Part shown: one piece after another, positions 30,863 to 42,981 of the stretch
Position numbering within the stretch: position 1 is the first letter of the stretch
How the letters are laid out: each line of letters opens with the position of its first letter
Assembly: GCA_000733355.1 (NCBI GenBank)
Contig: JNVV01000022.1
Location: 1-64,000, forward strand
Reading direction: 5' to 3'
DNA length: 64,000 bases
Source of the DNA: Falciphora oryzae
Taxonomy: Eukaryota > Ascomycota > Sordariomycetes > Magnaporthales > Magnaporthaceae
Position numbers and translations under genes: made by a program
The notes under the pieces: model-generated
Databases searched by the model: none
What the model saw: the letters and a program-made list of their open reading frames with translations, nothing else
What the model was told of the DNA's origin: nothing

Positions 30863-32179
30863 TCAGTAGCCATGTCCGGCCTGGTCTCCGTTCTGCTGCT
30901 GCTCGCCGGCGGCGACCATGCGGCGCAGCTCGAACTCGCGCGTGAACTGGCTGCTGATCTGGCTGAGCAGCTGCACGATGGTCCGGCACGCCTCAACCAG
31001 GCAGACCTTGGGCGTGACCTTGCCGTCTGTCTGGATCCGCAGGAAGAACTCGGGCACGTTTGGGTGGCCGACTGCGTGGGTGGTTCAAATGCCACAGGTC
31101 AGCGGACAGCGCAAGAGGGAGAGGGCACCATGTAGAAAGAGTACATGGGCAGGCACAGCACAGTTGAGGTCTGTTACCTTTGTAGCCCGCCATCAGGACG
31201 TTGGGCTGCTGCTTCAGGTGCTCGCACAGAAGGTTTCCCAGCGTATGGTCCTCCTTCATGAAGGTGAAGTCGGAGCAGTTTGACATTGCTGTTTGTTCCG
31301 CGGTAAGCGAAGGCCCCATATATAACTGGCAGTAGCAAAATGGGATAGCCTCCCGGGGCAGGCGAAACTGACAGGTGTTGATGGTCTCCGTGATCTTCTC
31401 TTCTCCATCAGCGAGGAGGAAGAGCTCGAAGCTATTTGTCGGATGGGTTAGTGGGAAAGCGCGGGACGCAGTTTACTCGTATACAGGGATAGGGAGACGC
31501 AACGTCATCGACATGCAGTCGTGCTTCGGATTCATGATGGGCAACCGTAGCACGGGTGATATGTGGGAATCTTGTAGGTGAGGTGGTAACAGTGGCGGCT
31601 GGCCTTGCACGTTGGGCTTCGAAAGAGAGAGGACCGAGGGGAGTGTACCAGGCGTGAATGGGAGGTGGAATATGTGATACTGAGCAGTGCTCCGGGCGCG
31701 TTTGTGAGCACATGGCAAGGGGGGTGGCCCGTTGCTCCTTCCCCAGGCGGTTTCCTCATTCCCCAGCAAGGTCCAGTGTGTTGGGTCCGTGGTTTCACAG
31801 AACCGCCCACCACTCGGCATAGTGCATGCTTCCGTCCGTCACTGCTTAGACTGAAAGCGAGCTATCAAGCCCCCCATCTAGGGGTGCCGTGGTGTTTGAT
31901 GGGAGAACGGTAAAGGAGGGAGACAATATTCCGTAGCATCCACTGGATGGAAAACAACGCCGCTTGCGCCGTATCTGCAACGGATACCGTACTAAGAATC
32001 TAGTACTTTGTAGGTATGTACCGCTCGGAATGGGGTAACTGGCCCCTGATGTAGTTGTCGTCGTTGGAGTGAAGGGGATGCGAAAGGCATGGGAGCGGGC
32101 AGTGTGTGCTGAGAAAGGCAACGAAGAAAAAAAAAAACAGGGGCAGGTTTGGGGCAACTCACCGATCGGGCGCGTTCAT
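30863..32179 (-). CDS. rpb11: RNA polymerase II subunit Rpb11
   Basis: Exons 32179-32163, 31431-31373, 31288-31178 and 31071-30863 encode 131 residues. Rpb11 pairs with Rpb3 in the alpha-like assembly platform of RNA polymerase II. The N-terminus MNAPDRFELFLLADGEEKI matches the family start (MNAPDRFELF). The signature KEDHTLGNLLCEHLKQQPNV and GHPNVPEFFLRIQTDG are clear hallmarks of the alpha-homology dimerisation domain. The C-terminal helix is LLSQISSQFTREFELRRMVA with a Gln/Gly tail. The first coding exon has just 17 bases and is followed by a 731-base intron (32162-31432), long for this genome. Without splicing no start fits, so the intron is required. Confidence 0.95.
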
Positions 32180-32850
32180 GGTAGCAAATGAGCGAAAGCC
32201 AAGAATTAGACAATAGCAGAATTAGCAATATGGATATCTCCTACGGGCGTAGGTATCCAAGCGATAAGCAATAGCAAAAGGATTGGGTTGTTTGAGTGCT
32301 GTGGAAGATGTTTTGCGCTATCCAAAAATACGAGCCAAGGGCGACAACAATGGGGGTGAATGAAGCGGTGCGGTGGACAGCGGATGGGATGCTTTTAACG
32401 GGGCGTGGCGCGCCGCCTCTTCCGCCCACTGTGTCATGCTGCAGCCACCCAACCACCGCCCCTGGGAGCTGCGCCAATGCGTGCTGCGAATTGAAGACAA
32501 CATGTTCCGAACTCACAACTGCCGTCTCCCTCAAGGACGCAAGTCTTCTCAGTGATCCCAATATTCCAATCTGATATACCTGAGCTAATTCTAATTGCGC
32601 TGGGTGTGCTGGCAATCCAGAGCCTATCTACAATTTCCTACCTACCTGCTTGTTGTACACTTCGGGGTCAAGCCTCTTTCCTCCTCTTGGATGCCGTCCC
32701 GTTTATACTCCGCTCTATGAAGGCAAAGAAAAACAAAAGGACCGCGGGAAACAATAAAAAAAATACAAGGCATAAAAAACTCAGAGTCGCCGCAAACGAG
32801 AGACAGGAGAGCCCCCAAACCCCAACAGATTTGCGTTGTGAGCTCGTCCT
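32180..32850. other. intergenic: rpb11 promoter and 3' flank of the transporter gene
   Basis: Both flanking genes are on the - strand. The region contains A-rich and T-rich tracts near 32110-32140 and 32750-32780. No exon is seen. Confidence 0.45.
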
Positions 32851-35236
32851 CTACAGGCCCTTGGCGTCACAGTACCCCGGAAGGCTGGGACCTCCGCCAG
32901 AGCTGGCCCAGGCCATGACAGTCAGGCTGGTGGTGTAGGCCATGGCGACGAAGCCAAAGATGCAGAGAATGATGTCGGCCCACTTCCAGAGTGCGTTCTT
33001 GGCGACGCCCCTGTAATGGAGAAGGGGCTATACACAAAATAGTCAGTATTGATGTCGACGAGATAAGTGCCGGAAAATGGTCATGGTTTGCTGTTGAACT
33101 TACCGGGTAGATGTAAACGAGCGGGATACAGGCAAAGTTGCCCACTAGCGCGACGAACTTGTCTAGGTTGTCGGCACCACCCCAGGCGAGAGCAGCGCAG
33201 CCCGCGACCACGAGGAAGCGGAACAGGTTCTTCTGCCACTTGATATAGGGGTTGTACTTGCCACTGCGCGTGAACAGCCCGTTCTCCATAATACGAATTG
33301 CTGGGAAGATCTGCAGCGGCGTCGACAGGAGGATGGCGAGCGAGTACAGGAACTGCACACCGTTGACCATCTTGCTGTCCTGGGGCAGGTTCAGGAGCAC
33401 GACCGTCTCCGTCTTGGAGCCGTAGGCCGCATACGACACCGCGCCCATGGTGGTGAAGATGGTGGTAATGATGATCATGATGGCGAACATGACCTTGGGG
33501 AACTTTTCCGGGTCCTTCATCGACTCCTGGATAGGGATGATCAGCCCGATGCCCTCAAACGTGAAGATGGCGGTGCCAATGAACAGGGTCCAGTCCTTCT
33601 GGTTGAACATGGCGATGTCCGCCAGCCCGTTCATGTTGAGCGTGAGCACGTCGTAGTAGAAGAGATAGGCCAGCCCGATGACGATGAAGGCGTCAGCTAT
33701 CAGCGCGGTGAACCCCAGCTTGTTGATGTCGCGCAGCAGCGAGAATGGCAGGAAGATGATCATCTGCATGAGAATGAGGTACTTGACGTCGATCATGGTC
33801 TTGCAGTCGGAAACGGCCAAGATGAAGGCTTGTAGGTTTTCCGACGTAAAGACGATGTATGCGGCGACGAATCCGACTTGGCTGATAACGATAGACGTCA
33901 GGATGAGAAGTCGCATCCATTTGCCATACAGGATCCCGCCAATATCGCCAAAGGAGCCCTCAACCTTGAGCCGGGTCGTGACGAGGAGGACGAAGCAGTA
34001 ATAGCTGAGGGCGGCGACACCAAGGAGCACAAGATTGCTGAAGAGCATACCGCCGTTGAGGTACGCTCTCGGCAGGAAGAGCACGCCCGTGCCGACAAAG
34101 GACTTGAGCAGCACGGCGGCGGCGCTCATAGGCGTAGCCTTGCCGCTGCCACCACGGTGCTTCCTCCTGCGCTTGCGGCGCGAAGGGGTAAGCAGCGCAC
34201 TGTCTTCCATAGGTTCGCGGTCATCGTCCGAACCGTCATAGCCCGCGGCCGAGAGGTCCTCCTCACCCGAGGAGAAATACTCGCCGGGTCCGAGGGCCTC
34301 GTCGTCCTCCTCCAGCTCCTCACCAGCGAAGTGGCCATATATGGAGAGGAACTCGAGGAAGCTCGAAGTGAAGAGAGGGGCGTCATGGGAAGGCCCGGCA
34401 CCGGTCTCGAGAGCGCTGGGGTTGGCCGAGGGGCTCCTAGCCGCGCGGCGGAGGAAGTTGCGGCGGAATCCGCCGGGAACCTTGATGTTGTTGATGTCCA
34501 GCACCTCGTGCTCCGGGTCTGGGCGGGGCACGCTGAAGCTCTTGCTCCGCTGAACACGGTTTGTGGCGTCCTCAGTCCACTTATAGATAGGACGCGTGAT
34601 GTCACCGCCCTGCAACCTCAGGCTGGAGAACTCCTCATCGCCAAACCCAGCGCCGGCGGCCTCGGCCGCCTGCTTTCCTTTACTAGAGTCGTCTGGGCTG
34701 TTTGCCGCGCCGCTTGACTGGACGAGATGCCTCCGCACAATCTCGGCGTCTTCGAACGCGCCGGTCGAGGTGCCGTTCCCGGCTTGCTGCTGCTGCAACA
34801 GACGAGCCCTCGCCTCGAAGGAGCCGTAGTTTGTTGGGGTTCCGGGGCCGACAGGAACGGCGGAGGACGAGGCAGCGGGGGACGAAGCCCTCACGGGAGG
34901 TGTGCCAAAGCGCGGCGGTGAGGTACCGATGGTGTGTGACAAAGCAGCGGCCAGCGCCGAGATTCCGGGACCCGGAACAGGGCTTCCAGCGCCGGCAAGC
35001 GGAGTGAGATCGCCGGTCGAGTCCGGGCGGCGGGGCCCGGATGCTGCCTGGCCCAGGGCTGCCGAGGGGGAGCCGGCGAGCTGGGTCGGGAGTGGGGAGG
35101 CGAGGCGGGCGGTAGCGTCGGCGCGTGGGATGGAGGAGCTGAGCGAGCCACGATAGGAACCGCCGGGTGAGGACGCCATTGGCAGGACGCCAGGGCGGTT
35201 GAACTGGGACGGTGAATCCCGGCCCGTGTTGGACAT
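32851..35236 (-). CDS. vacuolar amino-acid transporter (AAAP family, Avt3/Avt4-like)
   Basis: Exons 35236-33104 and 33027-32851 encode 769 residues. The AAAP/Aa_trans domain occupies the C-terminal half: STPMSAAAVLLKSFVGTGVL and FLPRAYLNGG open the first helix, and about ten more hydrophobic segments follow to ILCIFGFVAMAYTTSLTVMAW. The FVGTGVLFLPRA start and FEGIGLIIPIQESMKDP in the middle are characteristic of yeast Avt3/Avt4, which export neutral amino acids from the vacuole. The first 370 residues are Ser/Pro/Ala-rich with an acidic patch (EELEEDDEALGPGEYF) and basic KRRRKHR before the first helix, as in long fungal Avt proteins; they may carry regulatory phosphosites. The last exon supplies helix 11 and the tail GYCDAKGL. 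The start (MSNTGRDSP) is preferred over upstream Mets because the further sequence is not conserved-looking. Confidence 0.9.
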
Positions 35237-37081
35237 GGTGACGCGTGTGCTCTGGTACGGGCTACAAGGCCAATTCTCGTCAATGAGTCGGACCGGAGCG
35301 GCGAGATGGGTGGGTTTGGTGACTGGTTGGTCGGTCAGTCGTGTGCGAGCAGAAGGCTGGGACAGATCAAGCTCGCCCCGGCTCGGAATGGTGGGTGCAG
35401 TGCTAGCACGAGCCGCCAGAGGCCCAGACACAGTGCGTTCGGCGGGGAAAGCCGCCGCTAGACGCCCCCGAATTAGGAAGCCCGATAGTGGCCAGGGTGG
35501 ACAGCAGGTTATCGAGACAATGTCGGGTTGCGCTGCGCTAGGTGGATGTGGTGCCACCCGCTTCGACGGCCGAGAGATAGGGAATGAAGGGCTTGCGGGG
35601 AAACGGCTCTGGAATTGAGGGTCGGCCTGATAGCGGATGGGAGAAAGGAAGAAAAAAAAAATACTATTGCAGAGTGTGTCAAGTGAACCGAACGTCTGAT
35701 GCGTTTGACTCATGACAACAGCATCGCAGAGCCCACCGGCCTGACCTTCCGCCTGGGAAGCTCCGCTGCAGGCGGGCATAGGCGGCCGGCCAAGCGCGCC
35801 AGCTGACCGTGTAAGCGGTCGACTGGCTCGGGCTGTGCAACTTCCTGTTGATGGAATTAGGGTTGAGAGGCTATCAATGGATGGATGGTCACACATGCCC
35901 TCTTCCGCAGAGCCGAGGCGCGAATCCTAACCCTTTCTTCGTTGATCACGGCACTCAGCTATTGAGGCTGACACCCATTTGGAAACTGATCGCTGGCGAT
36001 TTCCCTAGCTTGTTCCACCCGTGTCTTGACCGCTCGGGCTGCATGCCATCATCTCATTCTGCTCACTACCCTGATACAGGCTCTTTCAGAGAACAATCTA
36101 AGAATGGCAGCCTGCCCAGCAGCTACGAGTAGGTGATGGATTGGCCAAGCGAGCCCGGTCGGATGACTCGGCTTGTGGGGGGTTGTCAGTGCTTTGCTCA
36201 CGCCGCGCTGATGTCAGGCCGTGGGGGTCATGGGCGTCGCCTTCCCGCCTGTCTTCACAGGGGGTACCGAGCTGGACCAAGAGACTTCCTGGTCCGGGGC
36301 ATTGCAAATCCGTGGTGCCGGCAGTCCGCCTAAGCTTTTCTCACGAAGCACTGAGCAGCAATGGTAAATGAGATTGCTACCAAATTGGGCGGCAGATCCG
36401 ATTGAGGTGGGGATAAAGTAGCACTCCTTAAATCCGATCAAATCGCGAACTACTCGATCAAAGTGCTGACTGCACGCGTTCTGCATCGTGAACCGGACTC
36501 GTCTAGCAGGCAGAAATATCGTCGGCTTCAACTTCCCGGGGGGGCCGGCAGCAACACAATAAACTCAAGCCCGAGATCTTTAGGGGAGCAAGGAAAACCA
36601 AACTCTCCACAGCAACCTTCAATAACGCGCGATGGGAGCTGAGTGGGCCACTCAAATTAATCTGAGTCCGTCAACCAATAAAATCGATGTAAACAAGGGC
36701 CACCGGTGGCCAGGCGACAGCCCGAAGAAGAAAGCGTACCGTCGATGGGGATAAAAAAGATCGGGGGTTCAATTGGGCCCGATTTCCGAGGTTCGTAGGG
36801 GGCCCTGCTGTCCTCTTGCTCGTTGGTCCCAGAAAACGTGGAAGCCCGCCCAAGGCCCATGCTGGACGCTGCGTCTCTCCCCCAATAGAGATATCCAGAT
36901 ATTCGCACTCGAGGCCGTCTGCGGTACTTAGGCGAGGGTGTTGCAAAACGTTGCCTAACATGTCACGATACTCGCTGAGGCAGACCCCAAGGTAAGCGTC
37001 GGGCCCCGTCATCCATAAGACAAGCGAGGCTGGTAGCTAACGCGGGAGAGTCGCTGCAGGAAGAAGGAGCTCTTCGAGGGT
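35237..37081. promoter_or_regulatory. divergent intergenic region between the Avt-like gene and erg4
   Basis: A 1.8 kb head-to-head region. The first 400 bases hold an in-frame extension of the transporter ORF that is probably leader. No other exon is seen, and the remainder presumably includes both promoters. It is long compared with other gaps in the window, so an unseen non-coding RNA or small gene is possible. Confidence 0.4.
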
Positions 37082-38908
37082 ATGGTCGAGACTCCGGCTC
37101 GCCGCTCCACACGCAGGAAGTCACAGTTCCCCGTCGATGCGGACGGCGACACGAGCTCCGCCGCCGAGAGCGACGCGCCTGTCGCCGCCACCACCCACCG
37201 CCGTCGAGGGATCCCCAAGTTCGTCGAGCACATCGATGAGACCACTGAGGAGTCCGAGGCTGGCTCTGTTGGCGGCTCCGAGTCCTCGCCCGTCACCTCG
37301 TCTTTTAACCCGGCCGAGGTCAGCGAACCCGGCCTGCGGAAGCGGGTCAAGGAGGAGCCCGCTGAAAATGGCGCCACTCCCAAGAAGCCCGCGCCAAGCA
37401 GCAATGGGAACAGCGAGGCAAAGAGCAAGGGCAAAACCGAGGGAGAGCTGGCGGTCGACGGCTGGAGACCCGGCCTGGACCACCGCGTCGACTACTCGGG
37501 CGTCAAGGAGTTCGGCGGGTCGCTGGGCACCGGGGCCATGATGATCGGGTTCCCGACGCTCATGTACTATATGTGGATCGGGGCCACGTACTACAACGGC
37601 AAGGCGCCCACCCCCGCGCCCGGCCAGAGCTGGGAGGACTTTGCCCGCCACATGGCCAACCTGGTCTACACGGGCGCGTTCCCGCACGCCAAGGCCTGGG
37701 CCATGTACTGGGTCTTCTTCGTCTTCGAGATGGCGCTCTACTGCCTCGCTCCGGGCATCTGGGGCAAGGGCAAGCCGCTGCCCCACGAGGGCGGCAAGCA
37801 GCTAGACTACTACTGCTCGGGCGTGTGGAGCTGGTACATCACCATCGCGGCCGCCGCCGGCCTGCACTTCTCGGGCGTCATGCCCATGTACACCATCATC
37901 GACGAGTTCGGCTCCATCATGAGCGTCGCCATCCTGTCGGGCTTCCTGGTCAGCACCGTCGCGTACTTTTCAGCCATCGTCCGCGGCAAGCAGCACCGCA
38001 TGACGGGCAGCTTCGTCTACGACTTCTTCATGGGCGCCGAGCTCAACCCGCGCATGTTCGGCATCCTCGACTTCAAGATGTTCTTCGAGGTGCGCCTGCC
38101 GTGGTACATCCTCTTCCTGACCACGTGCGGCGCCGCCGCGCGCCAGTACGACCGCTACGGCTACGTCTCGGGCGAGGCCTGCTTCCTGCTCATGGCCCAC
38201 TTCCTCTACGCAAACGCCTGCTCCAAGGGCGAGGAGCTCATCATCACCACCTGGGACATGTACTACGAGAAGTGGGGCTTCATGCTTATCTTCTGGAACC
38301 TGGCCGGCGTCCCGCTGACCTACTGCCACTGCACCATCTTCCTGGCCAACCACCACCCGAGCGAGTACCAGTGGAACAAGGTCTTCCTGGCCTTCCTGTT
38401 CGTCAGCTACCTCTTCGTCTACTGGGTCTGGGACTCGTGCAACTCGCAGAAGAACCGCTTCCGCGCCATGGAGCGCGGCCACATGGTGGTGCGCAAGTCG
38501 TTCCCCCAGGTGCCCTGGCAGACCCTGCACAACCCCCGCACCATCCCGACCAACACGGGCAACGCCATCCTGGCCGACGGCTGGTACGGCCTCGCCCGCA
38601 AGGTCCACTACAGCTGCGACGCCTACTTCGCCATCACCTGGGGCCTTATCACGGGCTTCTCGAGCCCCTTCCCCTGGTTCTACCCCGTTTTCTTCTGCGG
38701 CATGATCGCCCACCGCGCCCACCGCGACATCGAGCGCTGCCGCACAAAGTACGGCGACGCCTGGCTCGAGTACGAGAAGATGGTTCCCTACCTGTTCATC
38801 CCCGTAAGTTGTCTTGCCCCCTTTTTGTCGTTGCTGTTTCCCCGCGACTTGGCTCTGCATTTCACTTGTATGCTAACCTATATCCGCTCTGCTTAGTACG
38901 TGTTCTAA
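37082..38908 (+). CDS. erg4: delta(24(24(1)))-sterol reductase (C-24(28) sterol reductase) Erg4
   Basis: Exons 37082-38803 and 38897-38908 encode 577 residues. Erg4 reduces the C24(28) double bond in the last step of ergosterol synthesis, in the ER. The N-terminal 120 residues are charged ([16 protein letters not shown], acidic Ser/Glu runs). The polytopic reductase core follows: [20 protein letters not shown], then [13 protein letters not shown] and [18 protein letters not shown]. The sterol-reductase signature region is [20 protein letters not shown], then [20 protein letters not shown]. The tiny second exon encodes only the last three residues, YVF, so splicing turns ...YLFIP into the family ending YLFIPYVF. 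Without it the frame continues into intron. The extended acidic N-terminus is longer than in yeast Erg4 (473 residues). Confidence 0.95.
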
Positions 38909-39720
38909 ACACACTTTTACTTGCAACTTCCCGAGGCTTCCGACCTCCGACTTAGCTCCGTCTGGGAGTCAAGCCACCACTTCCTCTGCCCTTTCAAACT
39001 TTCGTGTATATAAAAAGTTTGAAATTTTCTACAGCTCTTTTAGTATATAATCCTTACGGCTGTCTTGCGGGTTTGGTCCGGAACACAAAAACAGGGGAGC
39101 ACGGGGTCTGCGGAGGCGCTCGGGCGGAAAAGAGCGAGTACAGCTCATAATGACGTCCGACAAGCTGTCGGATGCGTTTTCTGCATCCTAAGGAGGCTAA
39201 TAGGTAATCCTGCAGCCTCAATTGTTTGTTAATTTCTCAACAATAATACAAATACACATCATCAAAAGCTCTCTAATCGAGTAACAGTCTCCAGACCCCG
39301 ACGAGTATATGCAAAACTTCAAGATTGAAAACCCTAGACTATACAACTCTTGCCCACCAACAGTCGATGATGAACCCAAGATGAACCCAAGACCACCCAA
39401 AAGCACCGATTGTATGAAAGATGTGCCGATAGTACATGTATGGCCGCACCAACGCATCCATTAACTGTTCAACGATGCCAACACCTCACACCAGCCAAAA
39501 CACTTTTGTTCCCAACCCTGCGTTCTGGTATCGTCCCCGTCCGTTCCCGCGTGCGAGATGCTCGATCAGCGAGGAAAAGGATGTCGTTTTATTTGGCTGC
39601 AGTCGGACGCTCGCAAATGGATAATCGAAGCGGAAGCTGCTCGAAGCTACAACTTGCTCAGCTATTCAGTCGATTCCAAAATTGGCGTTTCTGCCCTTGT
39701 CCGGAAGCAAGGCTGCTCGC
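38909..39720. other. intergenic between convergent 3' ends
   Basis: A/T-rich tail-to-tail gap between erg4 and vma3. No exon is supported. Short A/T-rich stretches (for example around 39010-39030) look like 3' flanking sequence. Confidence 0.5.
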
Positions 39721-40712
39721 TTATTGGCACTTGATGCCGACCGAGGCCTTGGAGTTCATGAGAAGGGCGACAATCAGCCCGTACAGGCCTGGAGTATTTT
39801 GTCAGCTGGTCGCTTCGATAACAATGAAATAGAGGATGGGCTAAGGGAAACTGAGGTATTGTAATATCGTACCCAGAACTTCAGCAAAAATGAGAATCAG
39901 GATCATGCCGACGAAGAGCCTGGGCTGCTGGGCCGTGCCGCGCACGCCAGCGTCGCCAACAATGCCGATGGCGAAGCCAGCAGCCAGACCGGCGAGACCG
40001 ACAGCAAGACCGGCACCGAGCTGAATGAATCCGGTGTAGAGGGCGTAGTCATTCTGGCCCAGGTTGTCCGAGATCAGGACGGAGACGACCAGGCCGTAGA
40101 TACCAATGATACCGGCCATAATAACGGGGACAATGTCTAAACGAGGACGGATCGTGTCAGCAACTCAACATATGGACTGCTATACCGCCAACAGTCTCAA
40201 CGAGACATGCTTGTTAAGCCCCAAAAGCTTATTGCCTGTCTGCGGAGGGATCCTCACTCTTGACAATCAGGTCCGGCCGGAGGACACCCATGGCGGCAAT
40301 GCCAACACCAGACTTGGCCGTCCCGTACGAGGCGCCGAAGCATGTGAAGACGATGGCAGCCGTGCAGCCCATGGCGCCGAAGAAGGGCTGTTCATTGCGT
40401 CAGTATGTGCCGGGGAGTCTTCAGTGGGGTCTCGGCCCGTTCTGGTTTCGGATTCGAGTCCCCATCGACGGTCGGCGGGAGCGGAATCGCGACGGGTTTC
40501 ATCGGCAAGTACTAACCGCGTAGGCCGGGCTGGTAGGACGGCATCGTTAGCAATTGCATTCTCTATAGTTCGCGGGGGAATGCACGATTCAATGTCGTGA
40601 TGGCGTTCGGCTCGGCTCCAGTGCAGTACCGTGGCCGAAGCTCGGGAGTTCGGCAAACGTCATTTGAAAAGGAGACGCGGAATATCACTCACCAGAGTTC
40701 TGTGGGAGACAT
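39721..40712 (-). CDS. vma3: V-type ATPase proteolipid subunit c
   Basis: Exons 40712-40693, 40529-40517 (13 nt), 40387-40258, 40136-39873 and 39788-39721 encode 164 residues. It is the 16-kDa proteolipid of the vacuolar proton pump's c-ring. The spliced N-terminus [20 protein letters not shown] is diagnostic; the 13-nt exon encodes CPAYA with its neighbours. Four transmembrane helices are visible. The proton-carrying Glu140 lies in [17 protein letters not shown] of helix 4. The loop [18 protein letters not shown] is invariant in fungi. The C-terminus [11 protein letters not shown] is longer than yeast Vma3. The 13-nt microexon uses a GTTAGT donor and CAG acceptor; leaving it out would shift the frame. 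It shares a promoter region with snu13. Confidence 0.95.
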
Positions 40713-41273
40713 TGTCGAGAAGATGTGGTTGAAACGAAGAGACAAAAGGAAGTAGAGTCGGCCGGCGAATCGATCAAATGGAGATGGCGCGGAGCGATGG
40801 CGGTTGACGCGATGAAAGGGGCCGACGGGCTGATGGTGGTTGTTGTGTTTGGCGACGAGTGCTGATGCTGGTGTTTCCAGGTTGGCCAACTGATTTGTTC
40901 TGGGGCGAGTTTTGCTGCGAAAGCTTGGGGGAGCAACCAATGCACGTCGTTAGGTAATCACGCACGTCCCGAGGCCCGCGCTTGACATGGGTAGCGGCAG
41001 TGGCTAAGTCAGGTGATGTGGCGCACGCCCAGGGGGCCCACCCAAGCGGGAGCTCCAATGCGGGCGCGCAAAGGCAGAAAAAAAAAAAAGGCCGGCCTCT
41101 CGAGGTTCGGAATATTTTCTGCTACCATCGCTACCTACACACCAAAACCTGGTCTTCACCACCAACGAACAGGGCGAGCCACAGCAAGGAACCCTGGGAC
41201 GTTTAACACCTCTTTCCACCCCTCACGCGCTCGTTCTCTCCCGGCCGACCGACAGTTTCGTCGAATCGCAATC
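40713..41273. promoter_or_regulatory. divergent promoter between vma3 and snu13
   Basis: Head-to-head gap of 561 bases with an A-run at about 41078-41090 (on the snu13 side) and a pyrimidine-rich leader before snu13. No specific factor site is claimed. Both flanking genes are highly expressed in other fungi. Confidence 0.45.
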
Positions 41274-41830
41274 ATGTCTGCGAACGAGTCTGCTGGTGAG
41301 CTCCCTCCTCCATGGACAGCAAACATGAGTTCCAAGCAGCTGACCGAGTACCCCGCGTCACAGCCTGGCCTCTGGCCGACGCCGCCTTGACCCAGGAGAT
41401 CCTCGACCTGGTCCAATCGGCGAGCCACTACCGCCAGCTCAAGAAGGGCGCCAACGAGGCCACCAAGACTCTGAGCCGTGGTGTCTCGGAGCTCGTCATC
41501 CTCGCGGCCGACTGCGAGCCGCTCGCCATTCTTCTGCACATTCCCCTCCTAGCCGAGGACAAGAACGTGCCCTACGTCTTTGTGGTGAGTTTCAGTCCAG
41601 CGAGCCGGCGTCTGCTGCCCCGCGCTCGCGCCCGGGATGCTCTCCGCGCGTATGCCTGACGGACTACTGACTGCTCCTGTTTCTTTCTACAGCCCTCCAA
41701 GATCGCCCTCGGCCGTGCCTGCGGTGTTTCCCGTGCCGTCATCTCGGCCAGCATCACCAGCAACGAGGCCAGCGACCTTCAGGGCCAGATCCGCGCCCTA
41801 AGGGACAAGGTCGAGCGCCTTGCCATCTAG
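41274..41830 (+). CDS. snu13: U4 snRNP / box C/D snoRNP 15.5K protein Snu13
   Basis: Exons 41274-41295, 41364-41584 and 41693-41830 encode 126 residues, the usual length. Snu13 (NHP2L1) is an L7Ae-fold protein that binds the K-turn of U4 snRNA and box C/D snoRNAs. Signatures are [40 protein letters not shown] (RNA-binding GANEATK), [20 protein letters not shown] and [20 protein letters not shown]. The Ile/Val-rich C-terminal helix ends DKVERLAI. Both introns have consensus ends. The single Met in exon 1 is the only start that gives this protein. Confidence 0.97.
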
Positions 41831-42981
41831 AGCCACCCATCTGCTGGAAAATCTGAAAGCCAAATAAAAAAGAAGAAAAAAACTTGAAATCATATTCCTT
41901 ACCGAGAGGTGGAATTTGAAGCGAGATGTGGATATTTTTGGGGCTTTCGCTTAGCACCCATCTAATACAGATCATTGCGCCCCAGCCTCTTATGTGTGCA
42001 TGCTGGTTTCTGTGGTGTAGTCTCGTATGTGGCCACACGGTCCGTGGGGGTTTACTCGACTAGCCACAGCTGAGGATATTATGTCTAAGGAGAGAGGTAA
42101 ATATGCGCTGCCTAACTCGCCGCAGGTGCATTTTTGGATCATCGAGCTTTCTTGGTCGTCATGGATACCATATAAGAATGGGGACCTCTTCAGTTCATTT
42201 TGAAGTCTACTGCGGACTCCGTGAGATGCCCTCTGTTGATAACAAACCTCATTAATACTCCAGGTGTTATATGAGGTTAATTATCCCTGATCTACTCAGG
42301 TCATGTTGCATCGCTTGGAAGAAAGCTACCACTAGCTTACACACTCCTCACCCTCTTCTCTCTAATACATTGCCACAATTTCTCACGTCCGGTGTCCTCT
42401 TCGCCACCTCCATCAGGCACATTTAGTCACAGCCCAATATCCTCTTGCTTGTGCCAGCATATTATATCTCGAAAACATAGAAGTGCAAAGTGGCGAGGAG
42501 ACATTGGTCAGTCCGCCACGTCTTGGGCAGCAGATATCACATATTGGTCATGTGAAGCCCAGCTCGCCCTGGGCCTGCCGGAAGCGTGTCATGCACCAGC
42601 AATCGCATGCACCAATGGGCGGGCAGGTGAACCGGCACTTCCGCTGAAGGGCCGACCCCGGCAGCGGAGCGCACGAATGACGCAAGTCCCGTGTGCCCCG
42701 CCATCTGCGCTGCGAGATACAAAAAAGAAAAAAACCCATCGATCCGAACCGCGGGCGGTCCGCGGGGGACCCCTCGATCTTGATGGAGCGCCGGTTCGTC
42801 CGATTTTGCTATCGCCCATCAATGTAAATACCGTTTCTGTTTTTTCTTCTTTTGCATCTTTCTGTTCGTTCTGGGACGTGCGGGGGGTTCTTTTTACATC
42901 GGATACGATAATACCCTTACCCATCGCTCGCCACCCTTTTGCGCTTTGCTTCGCGCGGCCCCCGCCGCCATATAAGCCGCC
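41831..42981. promoter_or_regulatory. intergenic: 3' flank of snu13 and promoter of the Sac phosphatase
   Basis: Both flanking genes read +. The first half is A/T-rich; the last 200 bases have a T-rich/pyrimidine leader ending at the phosphatase ATG. No further gene is seen. Confidence 0.4.

Noticed and set aside
37573..38955. 460-codon +1 frame ORF inside erg4
   Set aside because: Overlaps an unambiguous Erg4 frame; the high G/C third position leaves the alternative frame open.
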